A stretch of 64,000 nucleotides of DNA, from positions 164,749 to 228,748 of the forward strand of contig NZ_BIFH01000031.1 of assembly GCF_003967355.1 (NCBI RefSeq). Reading direction: 5' to 3'. The position numbers were made by a program, and so were the translations under genes. The notes under the pieces were generated by a model. It saw only the letters and a list, made by a program, of their open reading frames with translations. It was not told the DNA's origin and did no database searches. This document shows, piece by piece, positions 26,847-35,646 of this stretch (the first letter of the stretch is position 1; every line of letters starts with the position of its first letter). Source of the stretch: Embleya hyalina. GTDB lineage: Bacteria; Actinomycetota; Actinomycetes; Streptomycetales; Streptomycetaceae.

Positions 26847-27161
26847 ATGGCCGTGCCGACGATCAGTCCCGAGGAGCGCAGCGCCGCGCTCGCCAAGGCC
26901 GCCGCCGTCCGCAGGGAACGAGCCGCGGTGAAGGCGGCGCTCAAGAGCGGTCGGCTGTCACTGGGCGAGGTGTTGGCCACCGACACCCTTGCCGTGGGCA
27001 AGATGCCGGTCCGGGCCCTGCTCGAATCCCTCCCGTCCATCGGGAAGGCACGCGCCGCCGAACTTCTCGTCGAGTTGGGGATCTCCGGGAACCGCCGAGT
27101 CTGCGGCCTGGGCGTCCAACAGCGCGAGCGGCTCCTGGAGCGCTTCGCGCCTCGGGCGTGA
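26847..27161 (+). CDS. mihF: Integration host factor, actinobacterial type (sIHF/mIHF)
   Basis: A 104-residue protein starting MAVPTISPEERSAALAKAAA, with GAGGAG seven bases before the ATG. It matches the actinobacterial IHF: a long basic N-terminal helix (AAVRRERAAVKAALKSGRLS), VGKMPVRALLESLPSIGKAR with the helix-two-turn-helix GIGKA-type loop, and a GISGNRRVCGLGVQQRERLL tail. The family binds duplex DNA without sequence preference and shapes nucleoids and recombination. The core chromosomal copy in streptomycetes lies next to guanylate kinase; this one does not, so it is probably an accessory paralogue. The symbol is used for the family only. Confidence 0.8.
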   Translation: MAVPTISPEERSAALAKAAAVRRERAAVKAALKSGRLSLGEVLATDTLAVGKMPVRALLESLPSIGKARAAELLVELGISGNRRVCGLGVQQRERLLERFAPRA

Positions 27162-27758
27162 CCTGCGGACGCGGGGTGCCGACGCCCCACTTCGACGGAT
27201 CCGACGAACCCCTCGACGTCGACACCGACTACCTGCCACGCGCCCGCAACAAACGCCGGGGGCGCCCCTGGCCGTCCGCGAACGCGAACACACCGCCCGA
27301 CGCGCCGGCCACCCCTCGTGGGCCGAGGCGATCAGGGCGACGGCCATGCTGCCCGCCGCCCGAGCGGCCCGGGAATTGGGCGGCTCGATCCGATCGATCC
27401 GACTCCGGCGTGCCCGACTCGTCCCTGGGCCCGGCGCGAACGCGCCCGGGCCGGAAGAGCGGAGAGGGCCTTCGAGCGCTCCGCAGCCCGCGATATCCCG
27501 TCCCGCGTGCCGAGCCCGATGATTCCGGCCGCCCGCGCGGTACGCCACGCCGGCCCCGCCGATGGGGAACCTGCGCGTGGCCGAGGCCGAGGCGCCGTGA
27601 GGGACACGCCGTGCGGGGTCGACGTTCCCCGACGGTTCGCGCTCTTGATCCGATGTGCCCCACCCCTGCGCCCGCCCCCTGGGGCCTGCGCGTCCGCGTG
27701 GTCGGGGGCGCGTGAGAGTGTGGATTCGTCGGTGACGGACGGGAGTTCGGGGGAACGG
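27162..27758. other. No complete gene; small HTH-like remnant
   Basis: A plus-strand piece about 27260-27420 reads AREREHTARRAGHPSWAEAI-like and ARAARELGGSIRSIRLRRAR, resembling the end of a short helix-turn-helix protein, but it has no start. The remainder looks non-coding and should include the promoter of the following lipoprotein gene. Confidence 0.35.
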
Positions 27759-28817
27759 ATGCACAGTCGGGCGAGACGAATGGGTGCGGCGGTGATCGCT
27801 CTGGCGTCGGTCGGGGCCGCGCCGGGGTGCTCCTCGGGGGGCGGGTCGGGCAAGCCGCCCGTGCCCAGCACGTCGGTCGTGGCGCCGGTACCCGATCCTG
27901 CGGTGATCTCCGAGGCCGAGGCCCGCGCGGTCCTGGAGCGCTACGACACCGAGAACAACACGGCGAACGCGACACTCGACGGCGACCGCCTCGCCGGGGT
28001 CGAGGGCGGCGAACTGCTGGAAGGCTCACCGGCGGGGTACCGCGCCGACCGGGCACGCCCGGACCGGGAACCGTACAAACCGTTCACCCACCTCGACCCG
28101 CAGTTCTGGATACCCCGGGCGAGCGGCCATCCCCGCACGTTCGTCGCCATTGCCGCCACCGGAGCCGACAGCGAGGACAAGGCCGTCGTCCACTTCGTCC
28201 AGGACACGCCCGGCGCGCCGTGGAAGGCCGTGTTCACCGCCCACGCCCGGGTGGGCGACCCACCGGCGACGGCGAGCGCGAGCCCCGAACGCCTGGCTCG
28301 TCCCACACTCGACGACGTCGCCCGCGACGCCTCCGGCTCCGCGCGCACCACGACCGCGGGCGACGCCGCGGCGGTGTGCGGGCGATACGCCGCCGCAATG
28401 TCGGTACCCGCCGGCCCCGGCGCGGTCGAGGCCCGCCTCGCGCCGGGCAGTCACACCACCGACCTGCGCAAGCGGATCGAGGACGACGCCCACCGGGACG
28501 AGCGGATGTCGCAGACCACCACCGTCACCGCCCGCCCCGTGGCCCGGCAGACGTTCCAGACCGCCACCGGCGACCGCCTGGTCCCCTGCGTCCTGGACAA
28601 GACGATCGAGGCCAAGGCCCTGATACCCCAGGCACACCTGACCGCCACCGCCCCCACGACCATCGCGTTCCTGGGCCGGAGCGGCCCCTTCACCACCGTC
28701 AAGGAAACCTTCCTCGCCAGCGTCCTGATCCGGGTCCCCACCGCACCCGACACGCCGGCCACCGTCCTCACCGGCGGACTGGCCCAATCACACCCCCTCG
28801 ACGCCACCGGAACCTAA
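27759..28817 (+). CDS. Lipoprotein of unknown function
   Basis: 352 residues from the ATG at 27759 (GGGGGAA upstream; a GTG at 27732 is an alternative). The signal ends in a lipobox: AAVIALASVGAAPGC. A Ser/Gly/Pro linker follows, then a domain with AEARAVLERYDTENNTANAT, a YKPFTHLDPQFWIPRA region and KAVVHFVQDTPGAPWKAVFT. The second half repeats a mixed alpha/beta pattern. I have seen similar two-domain exported proteins in streptomycetes, but no function is known. It is followed after 93 bases by the gene at 28911, possibly co-transcribed. Confidence 0.7.
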   Translation: MHSRARRMGAAVIALASVGAAPGCSSGGGSGKPPVPSTSVVAPVPDPAVISEAEARAVLERYDTENNTANATLDGDRLAGVEGGELLEGSPAGYRADRARPDREPYKPFTHLDPQFWIPRASGHPRTFVAIAATGADSEDKAVVHFVQDTPGAPWKAVFTAHARVGDPPATASASPERLARPTLDDVARDASGSARTTTAGDAAAVCGRYAAAMSVPAGPGAVEARLAPGSHTTDLRKRIEDDAHRDERMSQTTTVTARPVARQTFQTATGDRLVPCVLDKTIEAKALIPQAHLTATAPTTIAFLGRSGPFTTVKETFLASVLIRVPTAPDTPATVLTGGLAQSHPLDATGT

Positions 28818-28910
28818 GACGCGAACCCGGACCGAGCCCGCGGGGCGGCCCTGTTCGATCCACACCGGCCGCCACGCCCGCGCCTCGGCCGAATCCGGAA
28901 GGACGACCCC

Positions 28911-29384
28911 GTGACGACGGACCCCGCCGGCTACGCCACCCCCTGGTATTTCGCCCCGGCTCCGGACCAACCGTGGGACGTCAGCGTCGAGCAGGTCATC
29001 GCCTCCCTCGAACAACGACCCGACGCCCGCTGGAGGGCCGGGGAGGGCTTTCGCGCAGAGCCCCTCCTCGAGGTGTGGTTCCCCATCGGGCCGTGGCTGT
29101 TCCAGGGCTCCTACACCCCGCGTCCGCCGTCGCTGGGCATCCGCATCTGCGACGCCCGCGCCGCCGCCCAGGCGTGGACCACCTGGTTCCTTCCACAACT
29201 CCCCGCACACGTGTCGAGCGTCGTCTTCAACACCGAGGACGGAGTCGAGAACGGCTACGCCGACGTCGACTTCGTCCTGGCCTGCCGCGACGGCCGCGAC
29301 GTCGTCGTCGACACGCTCACCGACCACCTCCGGCACGTGTGGCGCGCCGGCGGCACATCCCCGCCGCCCCGCGCCGACGATTGA
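28911..29384 (+). CDS. Hypothetical protein, 157 residues
   Basis: Starts VTTDPAGYATPWYFAPAPDQ at a GTG with GGAAGGA upstream. The sequence is a compact alpha/beta protein (EQVIASLEQRPDARWRAGEG, LLEVWFPIGPWLFQGSYTP, VFNTEDGVENGYADVDFVLA). The last 64 codons and the downstream flank are duplicated at 19109-19405. There is no signal peptide and the family is unknown. Confidence 0.6.
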   Translation: MTTDPAGYATPWYFAPAPDQPWDVSVEQVIASLEQRPDARWRAGEGFRAEPLLEVWFPIGPWLFQGSYTPRPPSLGIRICDARAAAQAWTTWFLPQLPAHVSSVVFNTEDGVENGYADVDFVLACRDGRDVVVDTLTDHLRHVWRAGGTSPPPRADD

Positions 29385-29485
29385 GCACAGGGCAGACGGG
29401 TGAGCCACCGCCGTCGGCGGCGCCGGGGAACACGTCCACCGAGTACCTCGACCGCGATTGTCCGCGACCGTCCGCGACCGCCCGC
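29193..29485. repeat. Source or sister copy of the 19109-19405 segment
   Basis: Covers the end of the gene at 28911 and about 100 bases beyond its stop. Differences from the other copy are scattered single substitutions, so the duplication is not recent. Confidence 0.8.
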
Positions 29486-29571
29486 GACCCTCCCGAGCGC
29501 GCGCCGCGTGCTCCCGTGAGGGTTCCCCACCAGCGCTCGCAGTGCCGGGTCGGTGAGGCATGATCTCGAAC

Positions 29572-29899
29572 ATGGACGCATCGGAGCCGGGCCTGCTTTC
29601 GCGGCTGTGGGACGAGCACCTGCGCGCGTCGTTCCCCCCATGTTCGCGGCCGGGAGTTCGAGCACGAAGGCAGACTGTTCGACATGGTGCTGCTGGACGC
29701 GGACATCGCCGGTTGTGTCTCCTCGTCGCTTTCGGGCCCCCTTGACGAGCAGAGGCAAGGACTCCTGCTCGTGTGTCTCGCGGCCGTCGAGAAGGTCCTG
29801 CCGTCGATCGATGACGAGGCCGGCGCGATCGAGTACTACGAGCGTTTGCGGGAGATGGCCGCTTTGGCGGTCGGAATCGGGTACGCCGATGCCCGGTAG
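29572..29899 (+). pseudogene. Small hypothetical protein with two one-base gaps
   Basis: The start reads MDASEPGLLSRLWDEHLRAS, then the frame changes twice near 29640-29660 before continuing LFDMVLLDADIAGCVSSSLS, LDEQRQGLLLVCLAAVEKVL and EYYERLREMAALAVGIGYAD. Adding one C in the CCCCCC run and one C in TTCGCGG gives a continuous protein of about 110 residues. The family is a common helical actinomycete hypothetical without known function. Confidence 0.5.
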
Positions 29900-29918
29900 C
29901 CCTCCGGTGGGCGGTGGA

Positions 29919-30270
29919 TCAGCCGAGAGTTTGCTGTTCGGCGTGGGTACGGGTGGCGGCGAGGCGGTAGGAGTCGGTGCCGGTCACGATGATGTTGCCG
30001 CCGAACGTGAGGCGGTCGACGACGGCCGCGCAGAGTCGGGGGTCGGTAAAGGTCTTGGTCCGGACAACTCCCAGGCTTTGCAGTTGTTGCCCGTTCGGCC
30101 ATCGTGTGGTCGCGGGTGGGCATGAGGGCGTCGTTGACGTTCGGCACGGATTTCTTGCGGAACCGCTTGCGCTGCCACAGCGCCGGCGGTGGTCCGAGAT
30201 GGTCGACGACGCGGTCGGCCGCAGACTTTGAGACGCCGAACAGCGGTGCGGGTCGGCGCAGTATCGGGTT
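29919..30270 (-). mobile_element. Chimeric IS debris: IstB tail plus IS5-type transposase piece
   Basis: The minus strand at 29919-30060 reads DPRLCAAVVDRLTFGGNIIV and TGTDSYRLAATR, an IstB (IS21 helper ATPase) C-terminus. At about 30070-30270 it reads VSKSAADRVVDHLGPPPALW and DALMPTRDHTMAERATT, as in IS5-type transposases. Neither has a start or active site. This is joined fragments of two element families. Confidence 0.5.
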
Positions 30271-30378
30271 TGTGCGCCGGTAGCCGGTAGGCGGTGGCCG
30301 GGCGTATCGGATCCTCCGGACTCGCCCGCCGGGGCTGGTCCGGGCAGGTCCAGCCGGCCGACCGACGGGCGACGCAAC

Positions 30379-30867
30379 CTAAGGATCCGTGCGCAGGCCG
30401 AGAGCGCTGTGTTGCACGAGCCCGGCGGGAACATCGGTGCTCCCCGACCTCTTCCGGGTCGATTCCACCAACTTTTCACGGAGTTCTCGAGCGGGCTCTC
30501 CCAGAACGATCGCGCTGAGCACCAACTCCAGCATCAGGCAGTCGTACTCGTCGTCGTCACCGCGATAGCGCTCCGCGTCGCGTTCCACCACGGCCTCGGC
30601 GATCCGCCGGCCACCGCCGTCGCCTGGGGCAAAGGTTGCTTCGAAGACCCCGTTGCCCGTCCAACTGCGGTGCAGGAATACGACATCGCCCTCGGCGAAG
30701 ACATCCCACTTCTCGTCCATGTCCCGGGAGCGGTAACCGAGCCGGATGCGTTCCCAATCCTCATCCGACCAGACTCGGCGCGGCAGGAGCGGCATCGGAC
30801 GAGGGACAGAGATCGGCTGGACGCGGTCGGAAAACGAGGACCGGGTCACGCGTTCGTCAGCTGGCAT
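30379..30867 (-). CDS. Hypothetical immunity-like protein, 162 residues
   Basis: Starts MPADERVTRSSFSDRVQPIS at an ATG with AGGA upstream; the internal MPLLPRRVW is an alternative start. Features are WSDEDWERIRLGYRSRDMDE, KWDVFAEGDVVFLHRSWTGN and a long C-terminal helix (DCLMLELVLSAIVLGE). The 'MDEKW..F.E...LFLHRSWTG' strand block is common in small actinomycete proteins that occur scattered among orphan immunity genes. Its function is not known. Confidence 0.6.
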   Translation of the reverse strand: MPADERVTRSSFSDRVQPISVPRPMPLLPRRVWSDEDWERIRLGYRSRDMDEKWDVFAEGDVVFLHRSWTGNGVFEATFAPGDGGGRRIAEAVVERDAERYRGDDDEYDCLMLELVLSAIVLGEPARELREKLVESTRKRSGSTDVPAGLVQHSALGLRTDP

Positions 30868-30964
30868 GCCGAGATCCTATGGGTGCTGCCCATGGCAAGA
30901 TCGCTCACTGTTGTTGCAATAGCTGCACCGTCACAAGCTTGGCAAACGCGTGCGATACTGCACT

Positions 30965-31343
30965 CATCCGTTGGTAACGGGCGGTGTCGGCAAGACACAC
31001 GTCGCCCAGGCCCTGGGCCACCTCGCCGTCCGCCAGGGCGCGAACGTCCGCTTCACGAAGACCAGCCGGGTCCTGGCCGAGCTCGCCGGCGGCCACGCGG
31101 ACCGCACCTGGGACAAGCGCATGCGCGAGCTGATCCGACCCGATGTCCTGATCCTGGACGACTTCGCTATGCACCGGCGATCGGGCTCCCAGCGACTGGT
31201 ATCCCCTCTTCCCCAACCCTGTCGTCGCCGAGTCGCTGCTGGACCGGCTGATCAACACCAGCCACCAGGTGATCATGAACGGCCCCGGTTACCGGCCGAA
31301 CAAGTGGCCCAAGAACCCCGTCGACAAGCCTCCGGCCGCCTAG
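30965..31343 (+). pseudogene. istB: IS21 helper ATPase (istB), internally deleted
   Basis: The first frame has the P-loop TGGVGKTHVAQALGHLA, RFTKTSRVLAELAGGHADRT and Walker B DVLILDDFAM. It then jumps, in another frame, to DWYPLFPNPVVAESLLDRLI and INTSHQVIMNGPGYRPNKWP, ending in TAG at 31341-31343. About 30 residues usually found between these blocks are missing, as is the N-terminus before the P-loop. The stop overlaps the stop of the convergent gene at 31340. Confidence 0.7.
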
Positions 31344-31885
31344 CGATCCGGCTCGGAGACATTCCACTCCAGAGGCAAGTCCTCGCCGCAGAAGACGCAG
31401 ACGAAGTCCTCCTCCCGCACGATGTTGCGCTCCCGGCAGGAGCGGCAGCGGCGGAAGACCACCTCGTGCGTGAAGCCGGACGGGCGAGCGATCCTGATTC
31501 GGTCCAGGGCCTCGGCCACGGCCGGCCATGAGATGACGTCCGGGCAGTAGCCGGTCGACTGGTTGCTGACCTCCTCGACCGCCCACCGCCCGGATTCCTC
31601 ACGGAAGCTCATCTCACCGGCGCTCAGGACCCCTTCGCCGCCGGCACACACCACGTGCTCGCTGCGGCGCGGAGCCAGTCGCAGCACCCCGCCGGCATCG
31701 ACGACGAACGTGAACGGCTCGGCCAACTCATCCGGGGTCAGCGCGGCGGCCCACTCGTCGAAGTCCGCTGACGATCGCATGCTCCGACCCTCACCACCCG
31801 CCCGGACGAGCTCCTTCAACTCAACCGGACCCACATACCGATACATCCGCCCCCGCGTCATCACGCGCACCAACCTAGCCCTCAC
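31340..31885 (-). CDS. Hypothetical protein with C-terminal zinc ribbon
   Basis: A 181-residue protein; start ATG at 31885 or the ATG eight codons later. The N-terminal half (RGRMYRYVGPVELKELVRAG, SADFDEWAAALTPDELAEPF, TFVVDAGGVLRLAPRRSEHV) is an alpha/beta domain that I know from streptomycete hypotheticals. The C-terminus CRSCRERNIVREEDFVCVFC has two CxxC knuckles for zinc. Its stop overlaps the istB remnant stop on the other strand. Confidence 0.65.
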   Translation of the reverse strand: MRARLVRVMTRGRMYRYVGPVELKELVRAGGEGRSMRSSADFDEWAAALTPDELAEPFTFVVDAGGVLRLAPRRSEHVVCAGGEGVLSAGEMSFREESGRWAVEEVSNQSTGYCPDVISWPAVAEALDRIRIARPSGFTHEVVFRRCRSCRERNIVREEDFVCVFCGEDLPLEWNVSEPDR

Positions 31886-31984
31886 ACAGCCAGGACCTGG
31901 GGAATTACGTGACCACAGCCCTCGGGGAAATACGTCGGGTCCGGTGTCGGGCGGTGTGCCCGACGGTTCGCTGGATTGCCGTGG

Positions 31985-32170
31985 TCACTGTGGCGTCGGG
32001 GAGTTCCATGCGAGCCCGGGGGAGGGACTACCGGAGTAGTAGTAGATGTTGGATCGGTACACGGGTGTGTCGTTCGGGTCCGGGGCGAGGGGCCCGTCGT
32101 GGTCGGAACAGCCCGCCAGGAGGAACACGGCGGCTGCCACGGCCGGGGCGACCGTGCGCAATCGAATCAT
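31985..32170 (-). CDS. Small lipoprotein
   Basis: A 61-residue protein starting MIRLRTVAPAVAAAVFLLAG with lipobox LLAGC at residue 21. The mature part is short, polar and Asp/Pro/Ser/Tyr-rich. It is exported and lipid-anchored by signal, with unknown function. Confidence 0.6.
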   Translation of the reverse strand: MIRLRTVAPAVAAAVFLLAGCSDHDGPLAPDPNDTPVYRSNIYYYSGSPSPGLAWNSPTPQ

Positions 32171-32761
32171 CCCGCGACGCTATCCGCCCGCGGGCGGCGT
32201 GCGCCGGGATATCGGCGCCCCCCGTCCTCGCGGACCTGCTTGGCGCCTGCTTTTGAATCCCTGCCCGATATCAGCGGTGATAGGTCGAGTCCGCGATCGG
32301 CCGAAGTGACGCCTCCGGCACGCTCGCCATCGTCGGGCGGAGCGGAACGTCAACCACGCCGCGTCCCGGCCCCGTTCACGTTGCGATGCGCGCGGCGCGG
32401 CGGCCACGGCCCCGGTCTTGCCGACACCGGGCACCCCGGTGACGCACAGCACGGCGGGTGTCGCGACCGCCTCCCGCAGGAGTCATTTCTTCAGACGGGC
32501 CACGCCCTCGGGGCACCAGCGGAACTCGTCGTCCCCCTCGCTCGAAGAGTCCGAGTGTCCTGCCGAGCCGGAGCATGGCGGCCTCGACGTCCTGCCACTC
32601 GGCCAATTGTTCGGAGAGGTTCATGCGCCGATACTGCCGGCAGCCGCGCCCGAGCCCCGGGGGCGGAGGGGGCGGGCGGCGAGCCGGCGAACCCGAGGCG
32701 AACACCTCGCCCGGACCCTGTGAGTTCGCGGGTCTCTTCGTGGGCCTGGGCCGTGGCCTTA
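32171..32761. other. Remnant of a P-loop regulator; no intact gene
   Basis: On the minus strand the start of a protein (MNLSEQLAEWQDVEAAMLRL, LGLFERG) at about 32370-32625 is followed in another frame by CVTGVPGVGKTGAVAAA, a P-loop. It fits a decayed ATPase-type regulator. The rest holds only shadow frames. Confidence 0.35.
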
Positions 32762-33843
32762 GGGCCTGTTCTGAGTTCGGATCACGATCGGGTCATTCCG
32801 GCCTCGGCGTCCGGGGGAATGGGGTAGACCGGACGGCATGACCCGGGGTGATCTGTCGGATGGCGAGTGGGAGTTGGTCGAGCCGCACCTGCCGTTGGGG
32901 GTGTCCGGGCCGATTCCTGACCTGCGGAGCTACTTCAACGCGGTGATGTGGCGGTTCCGGACCAGCAGCCCGTGGCGGGACGTCCCGGATCGCTACGGTT
33001 CCTGGTCGACGGTCTACGACCGGTTCCGGATGTGGGCCCGCGCGGGGATCTTCCAGTCCGTGATGGACGCGATGATCGCGGAGGCCGCAGCCCGCGGCGA
33101 CGTCGATCTCGGCCTGGTCGGCGTCGACTCGACCACCGCACGCGCGCACCAGCACGCGGCCGGGATGGCCGTGGACCCCGCGCTCCTGGACGACCTGACG
33201 AAAGCCGTGACCGAGGAAAAGGGGCTTCGCGAAAGGGACGAAACGACACCGCGCCGGAACCGACCGACCCCGAGCGGGAACGACGGCGGGCGGAACGCCG
33301 ACGTCGCAAAGCCCGACTGAAGGCAGCCGGCCTGGGCCGATCCCGCGGCGGACTCACCGGCAAGGTCCACCTCGCCGCCGACCGGCGGTGCCGCCCGCTG
33401 TCCATCGTGCTGACGCCCGGGCAGGCCGCCGACAGCCCGCAGTTCGTCCCGGTCATGGACAAGATCAAGGTCCGAGGACCCGTCGGGCGCCCGCGCACCC
33501 GGCCGGACGCGGCGGCCGGCGACAAGGCGTACTCCTCTCGCGCCAACCGCGCCTACCTGCGCCGACGCGGCATCAAAGCGGTGATCCCGGAGAAGGCCGA
33601 CCAGGCCGCCAACCGCAAACGCAAAGGCCGACACGGCGGCCGCCCGGTCAGCCACGACCCCGAGCTATACAAGCAGCGCAACACCGCCGAACGCTGCATC
33701 AACCGGATGAAGGACTGGCGCGGCATCGCCTTCCGGACCGACAAGACCCCGGACAGCTACCTCGCCGGACTCCACCTACGCGGCGCCATCCTCTGGCTCC
33801 GCAGCCTCCCCACACGACCGTGATCCGAACCCAGAACAGGCCC
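32762..33843 (+). mobile_element. IS5/IS427-type insertion sequence, complete, TA target duplication
   Basis: The ends are inverted repeats of about 28 bases (GGGCCTGTTCTG.GTTCGGAT... and its mirror) with two mismatches. TA at 32760-32761 and 33844-33845 forms the target duplication, as for IS427-group elements. The length is 1,082 bp. It carries two overlapping transposase frames. Confidence 0.85.
32838..33823 (+). CDS. IS5/IS427-group transposase, two frames joined by -1 frameshifting
   Basis: The first frame (32838-33320) starts MTRGDLSDGEWELVEPHLPL and includes the DUF4096 domain and GLVGVDSTTARAHQHAAGM with the first catalytic Asp. The second frame (open from about 33200 to 33823) has GRSRGGLTGKVHLAADRRCR, RTRPDAAAGDKAYSSRANRA with the second Asp and NTAERCINRMKDWRGIAFRT with the Glu. 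They overlap at GAGGAAAAGGGG (about 33212-33223), a slippery A-AAA-GGG-type site. The group normally makes its transposase by -1 ribosomal frameshifting, so this is likely functional and not a mutation. Confidence 0.8.
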
Positions 33844-34040
33844 TAGGGGCTTGGCAACGAACACCCTCCCCCGGGCGTCGGCAGACCCGAGGCATCCGCC
33901 ACGGGGACGACCGCAGCGCCATGCGTGAACCAGGGCCGAGCTCCGGCGCGGTGGGGCACGGGCCGGTGCCACCGGAACGCGGTGGGCGTCGATGGGTGGG
34001 GCTGCGACCCGGCCGTGGGTTGCCGTCCGAGTACGCGAGA

Positions 34041-34571
34041 ATGCCCGGCATGGTGGGGAGCTCCGATCCGGATCACGCGAGGGTCGTCGCGGATCTTCGA
34101 GCGCGGTTTCCGAGCGGGCGCATCTGCTCCGGGGTGGTGCGGCGGGTCCTGCGTTCGGTGGCCTTCGTGCGGCTCGACGACGCCCGGGGCGTGATCAACA
34201 CGCTGCATCTCACTTCCGGGTACGTCCGTGACTTCAACGACCGGCTGCGGGTGGGCCAGGTCGTCACGGCCGAGGTGATGTACGTCGACGAGGCGAACGC
34301 GGTGGTGTACCTGTCCACGAGGGCCCTGGAGGCGAACCCCGCCGCGCCGTTCTCCGGCCGGATCGGCCAGGTGGTGCCGGCGACGGTCGTCGCCGTCCCG
34401 CAGGGCGGGGTCGTCCTGCTCACCCTCTCGGACACCCTCGTGGCCCTCCTGGCGGTGACCGACGAGGAACGCGCGGGACTTCGCGAGGGCGACCGGGTCC
34501 GCGTCCGGATCCGCGAGGTCGACCTCGGGACCGAACCCGGAACGCATCGGGTGACCGTCACCTGGCCGTGA
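34041..34571 (+). CDS. Protein with two S1-like RNA-binding domains
   Basis: A 176-residue protein starting at the ATG at 34041; a second ATG three codons later is possible. Two five-stranded S1/OB-like units are visible: SGRICSGVVRRVLRSVAFVR to AVVYLSTRALE, then FSGRIGQVVPATVVAVPQGG to HRVTVTWP. They show the GxVV...GxFV..D spacing and closing 'VG..V...V...D' strands. Small two-S1 proteins of this type occur in actinomycetes and are presumed to bind RNA. It is not ribosomal protein S1, which is longer. Confidence 0.6.
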   Translation: MPGMVGSSDPDHARVVADLRARFPSGRICSGVVRRVLRSVAFVRLDDARGVINTLHLTSGYVRDFNDRLRVGQVVTAEVMYVDEANAVVYLSTRALEANPAAPFSGRIGQVVPATVVAVPQGGVVLLTLSDTLVALLAVTDEERAGLREGDRVRVRIREVDLGTEPGTHRVTVTWP

Positions 34572-34904
34572 GCCCCGACGTCCGCGCGAGGGGCCCGGCG
34601 TCGACCGCCGACGCCTCCCACCCCTGTCCCCGCCGCGATGCGGGGCCGGGGCTCCGGCCGGCGGCGAAGGCGGATGCCGCAAGGTCATTGCGTCCGGGCA
34701 CACACCCTTCGTGTGCCGAGGGACGCCTGCCACCACGTCGGCACGATCGCGGCCACCGGATTTCCGGCGCGTCGATCGCTGCTCGACCGAAAGCGTCCGC
34801 ACACGGGTCGGGATGCGATCGGGGCGATTCGGCCGGTGACGACGCGTATGCCCCAGGCTCGGCCTCTGAGCTGCCTTCGTCGTGCTGTCGGTACGCTTGC
34901 CGGC

Positions 34905-35265
34905 GTGGGGGAGGACGTGACGACGTGGCGGCCGGTGCTTCCACGCGGGAACGGGGCGTGGATCGGGATTTTGGCGTCCGGTCGGATCGGCGTCGGTGTC
35001 GCCGGCGAGGGGCGGGCGAGCCTTGAGGGCTCGGGTTTCGTGCCGATGTGGCCGTTCATGGAGCGCGGACTGTCGGAGTGCCTGGGCGAGTTCCGGGTTC
35101 GGTGGGACGCGCTTGCGGATGGTGGGATCGCCTCCCCGGAGCGACTGTTCGAGTCGCTCGTCTGTTGCCGACGTCGAAGAACACCGGACGCGGTGTCGTA
35201 CCGCCGGCGAGCGCCACTTGGACCCGACCCTCGTGCGCAGCCCCGAACTCGCGTGCCTGACAATT
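34905..35265 (+). pseudogene. Hypothetical protein fragment fused to IS debris
   Basis: A GTG-started frame reads TTWRPVLPRGNGAWIGILAS, FVPMWPFMERGLSECLGEFR and ASPERLFESLV, then loses protein character at about 35170 and enters the ISL3 remnant. It is probably the 5' part of a small gene whose end was replaced. Confidence 0.3.
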
Positions 35266-35269
35266 TCGC

Positions 35270-35530
35270 ATGCTCGACACCCAGGACGCCACACCGCTGC
35301 CGGCCTGGCTCGACCGGCTCACCGACAGCGGACTGGCGCCCTTCGTCGGGGTCGCAGCAGCCCTGCGCGAAGACCAAAACGCGGTAGTTCAGGGGATTAC
35401 CACCCCCTACAATTCCGGCGTCAACGAAGGCCGCATCACCGACGTGAAACTCCAGAAACGCATCATGGCGGGACGCGCCGGCGTCCCCCTCCTTCGCCGC
35501 CGCGTCGTTCTGATCGCCCACCTACGCCGC
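35270..35530 (+). pseudogene. ISL3-family transposase C-terminal remnant
   Basis: The reading PLPAWLDRLTDSGLAPFVGV, ALREDQNAVVQGITTPYNSG, VNEGRITDVKLQKRIMAGRA, LLRRRVVLIAH is the end of an ISL3 transposase (the NSGVNEGRI..VK..KR..MAGRAG block carries the last acidic residue). Everything upstream is missing. Confidence 0.65.
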
Positions 35531-35646
35531 CGATATCCGGGGGCGCGGCTTGTTTCGGGTGAAGCTTGCGATCAAGGGGTGGTAGGCGCTCTTGGATCGC
35601 CAGAAAATCCGGCGCGGGTGGCGTGAGCTGCGGTTACTGTGCTGCC

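Noticed and set aside
27827..29563. A 578-codon plus-strand open frame
   Set aside because: It overlaps the lipoprotein and the gene at 28911 in another frame and consists mainly of Arg, Pro and Gly.
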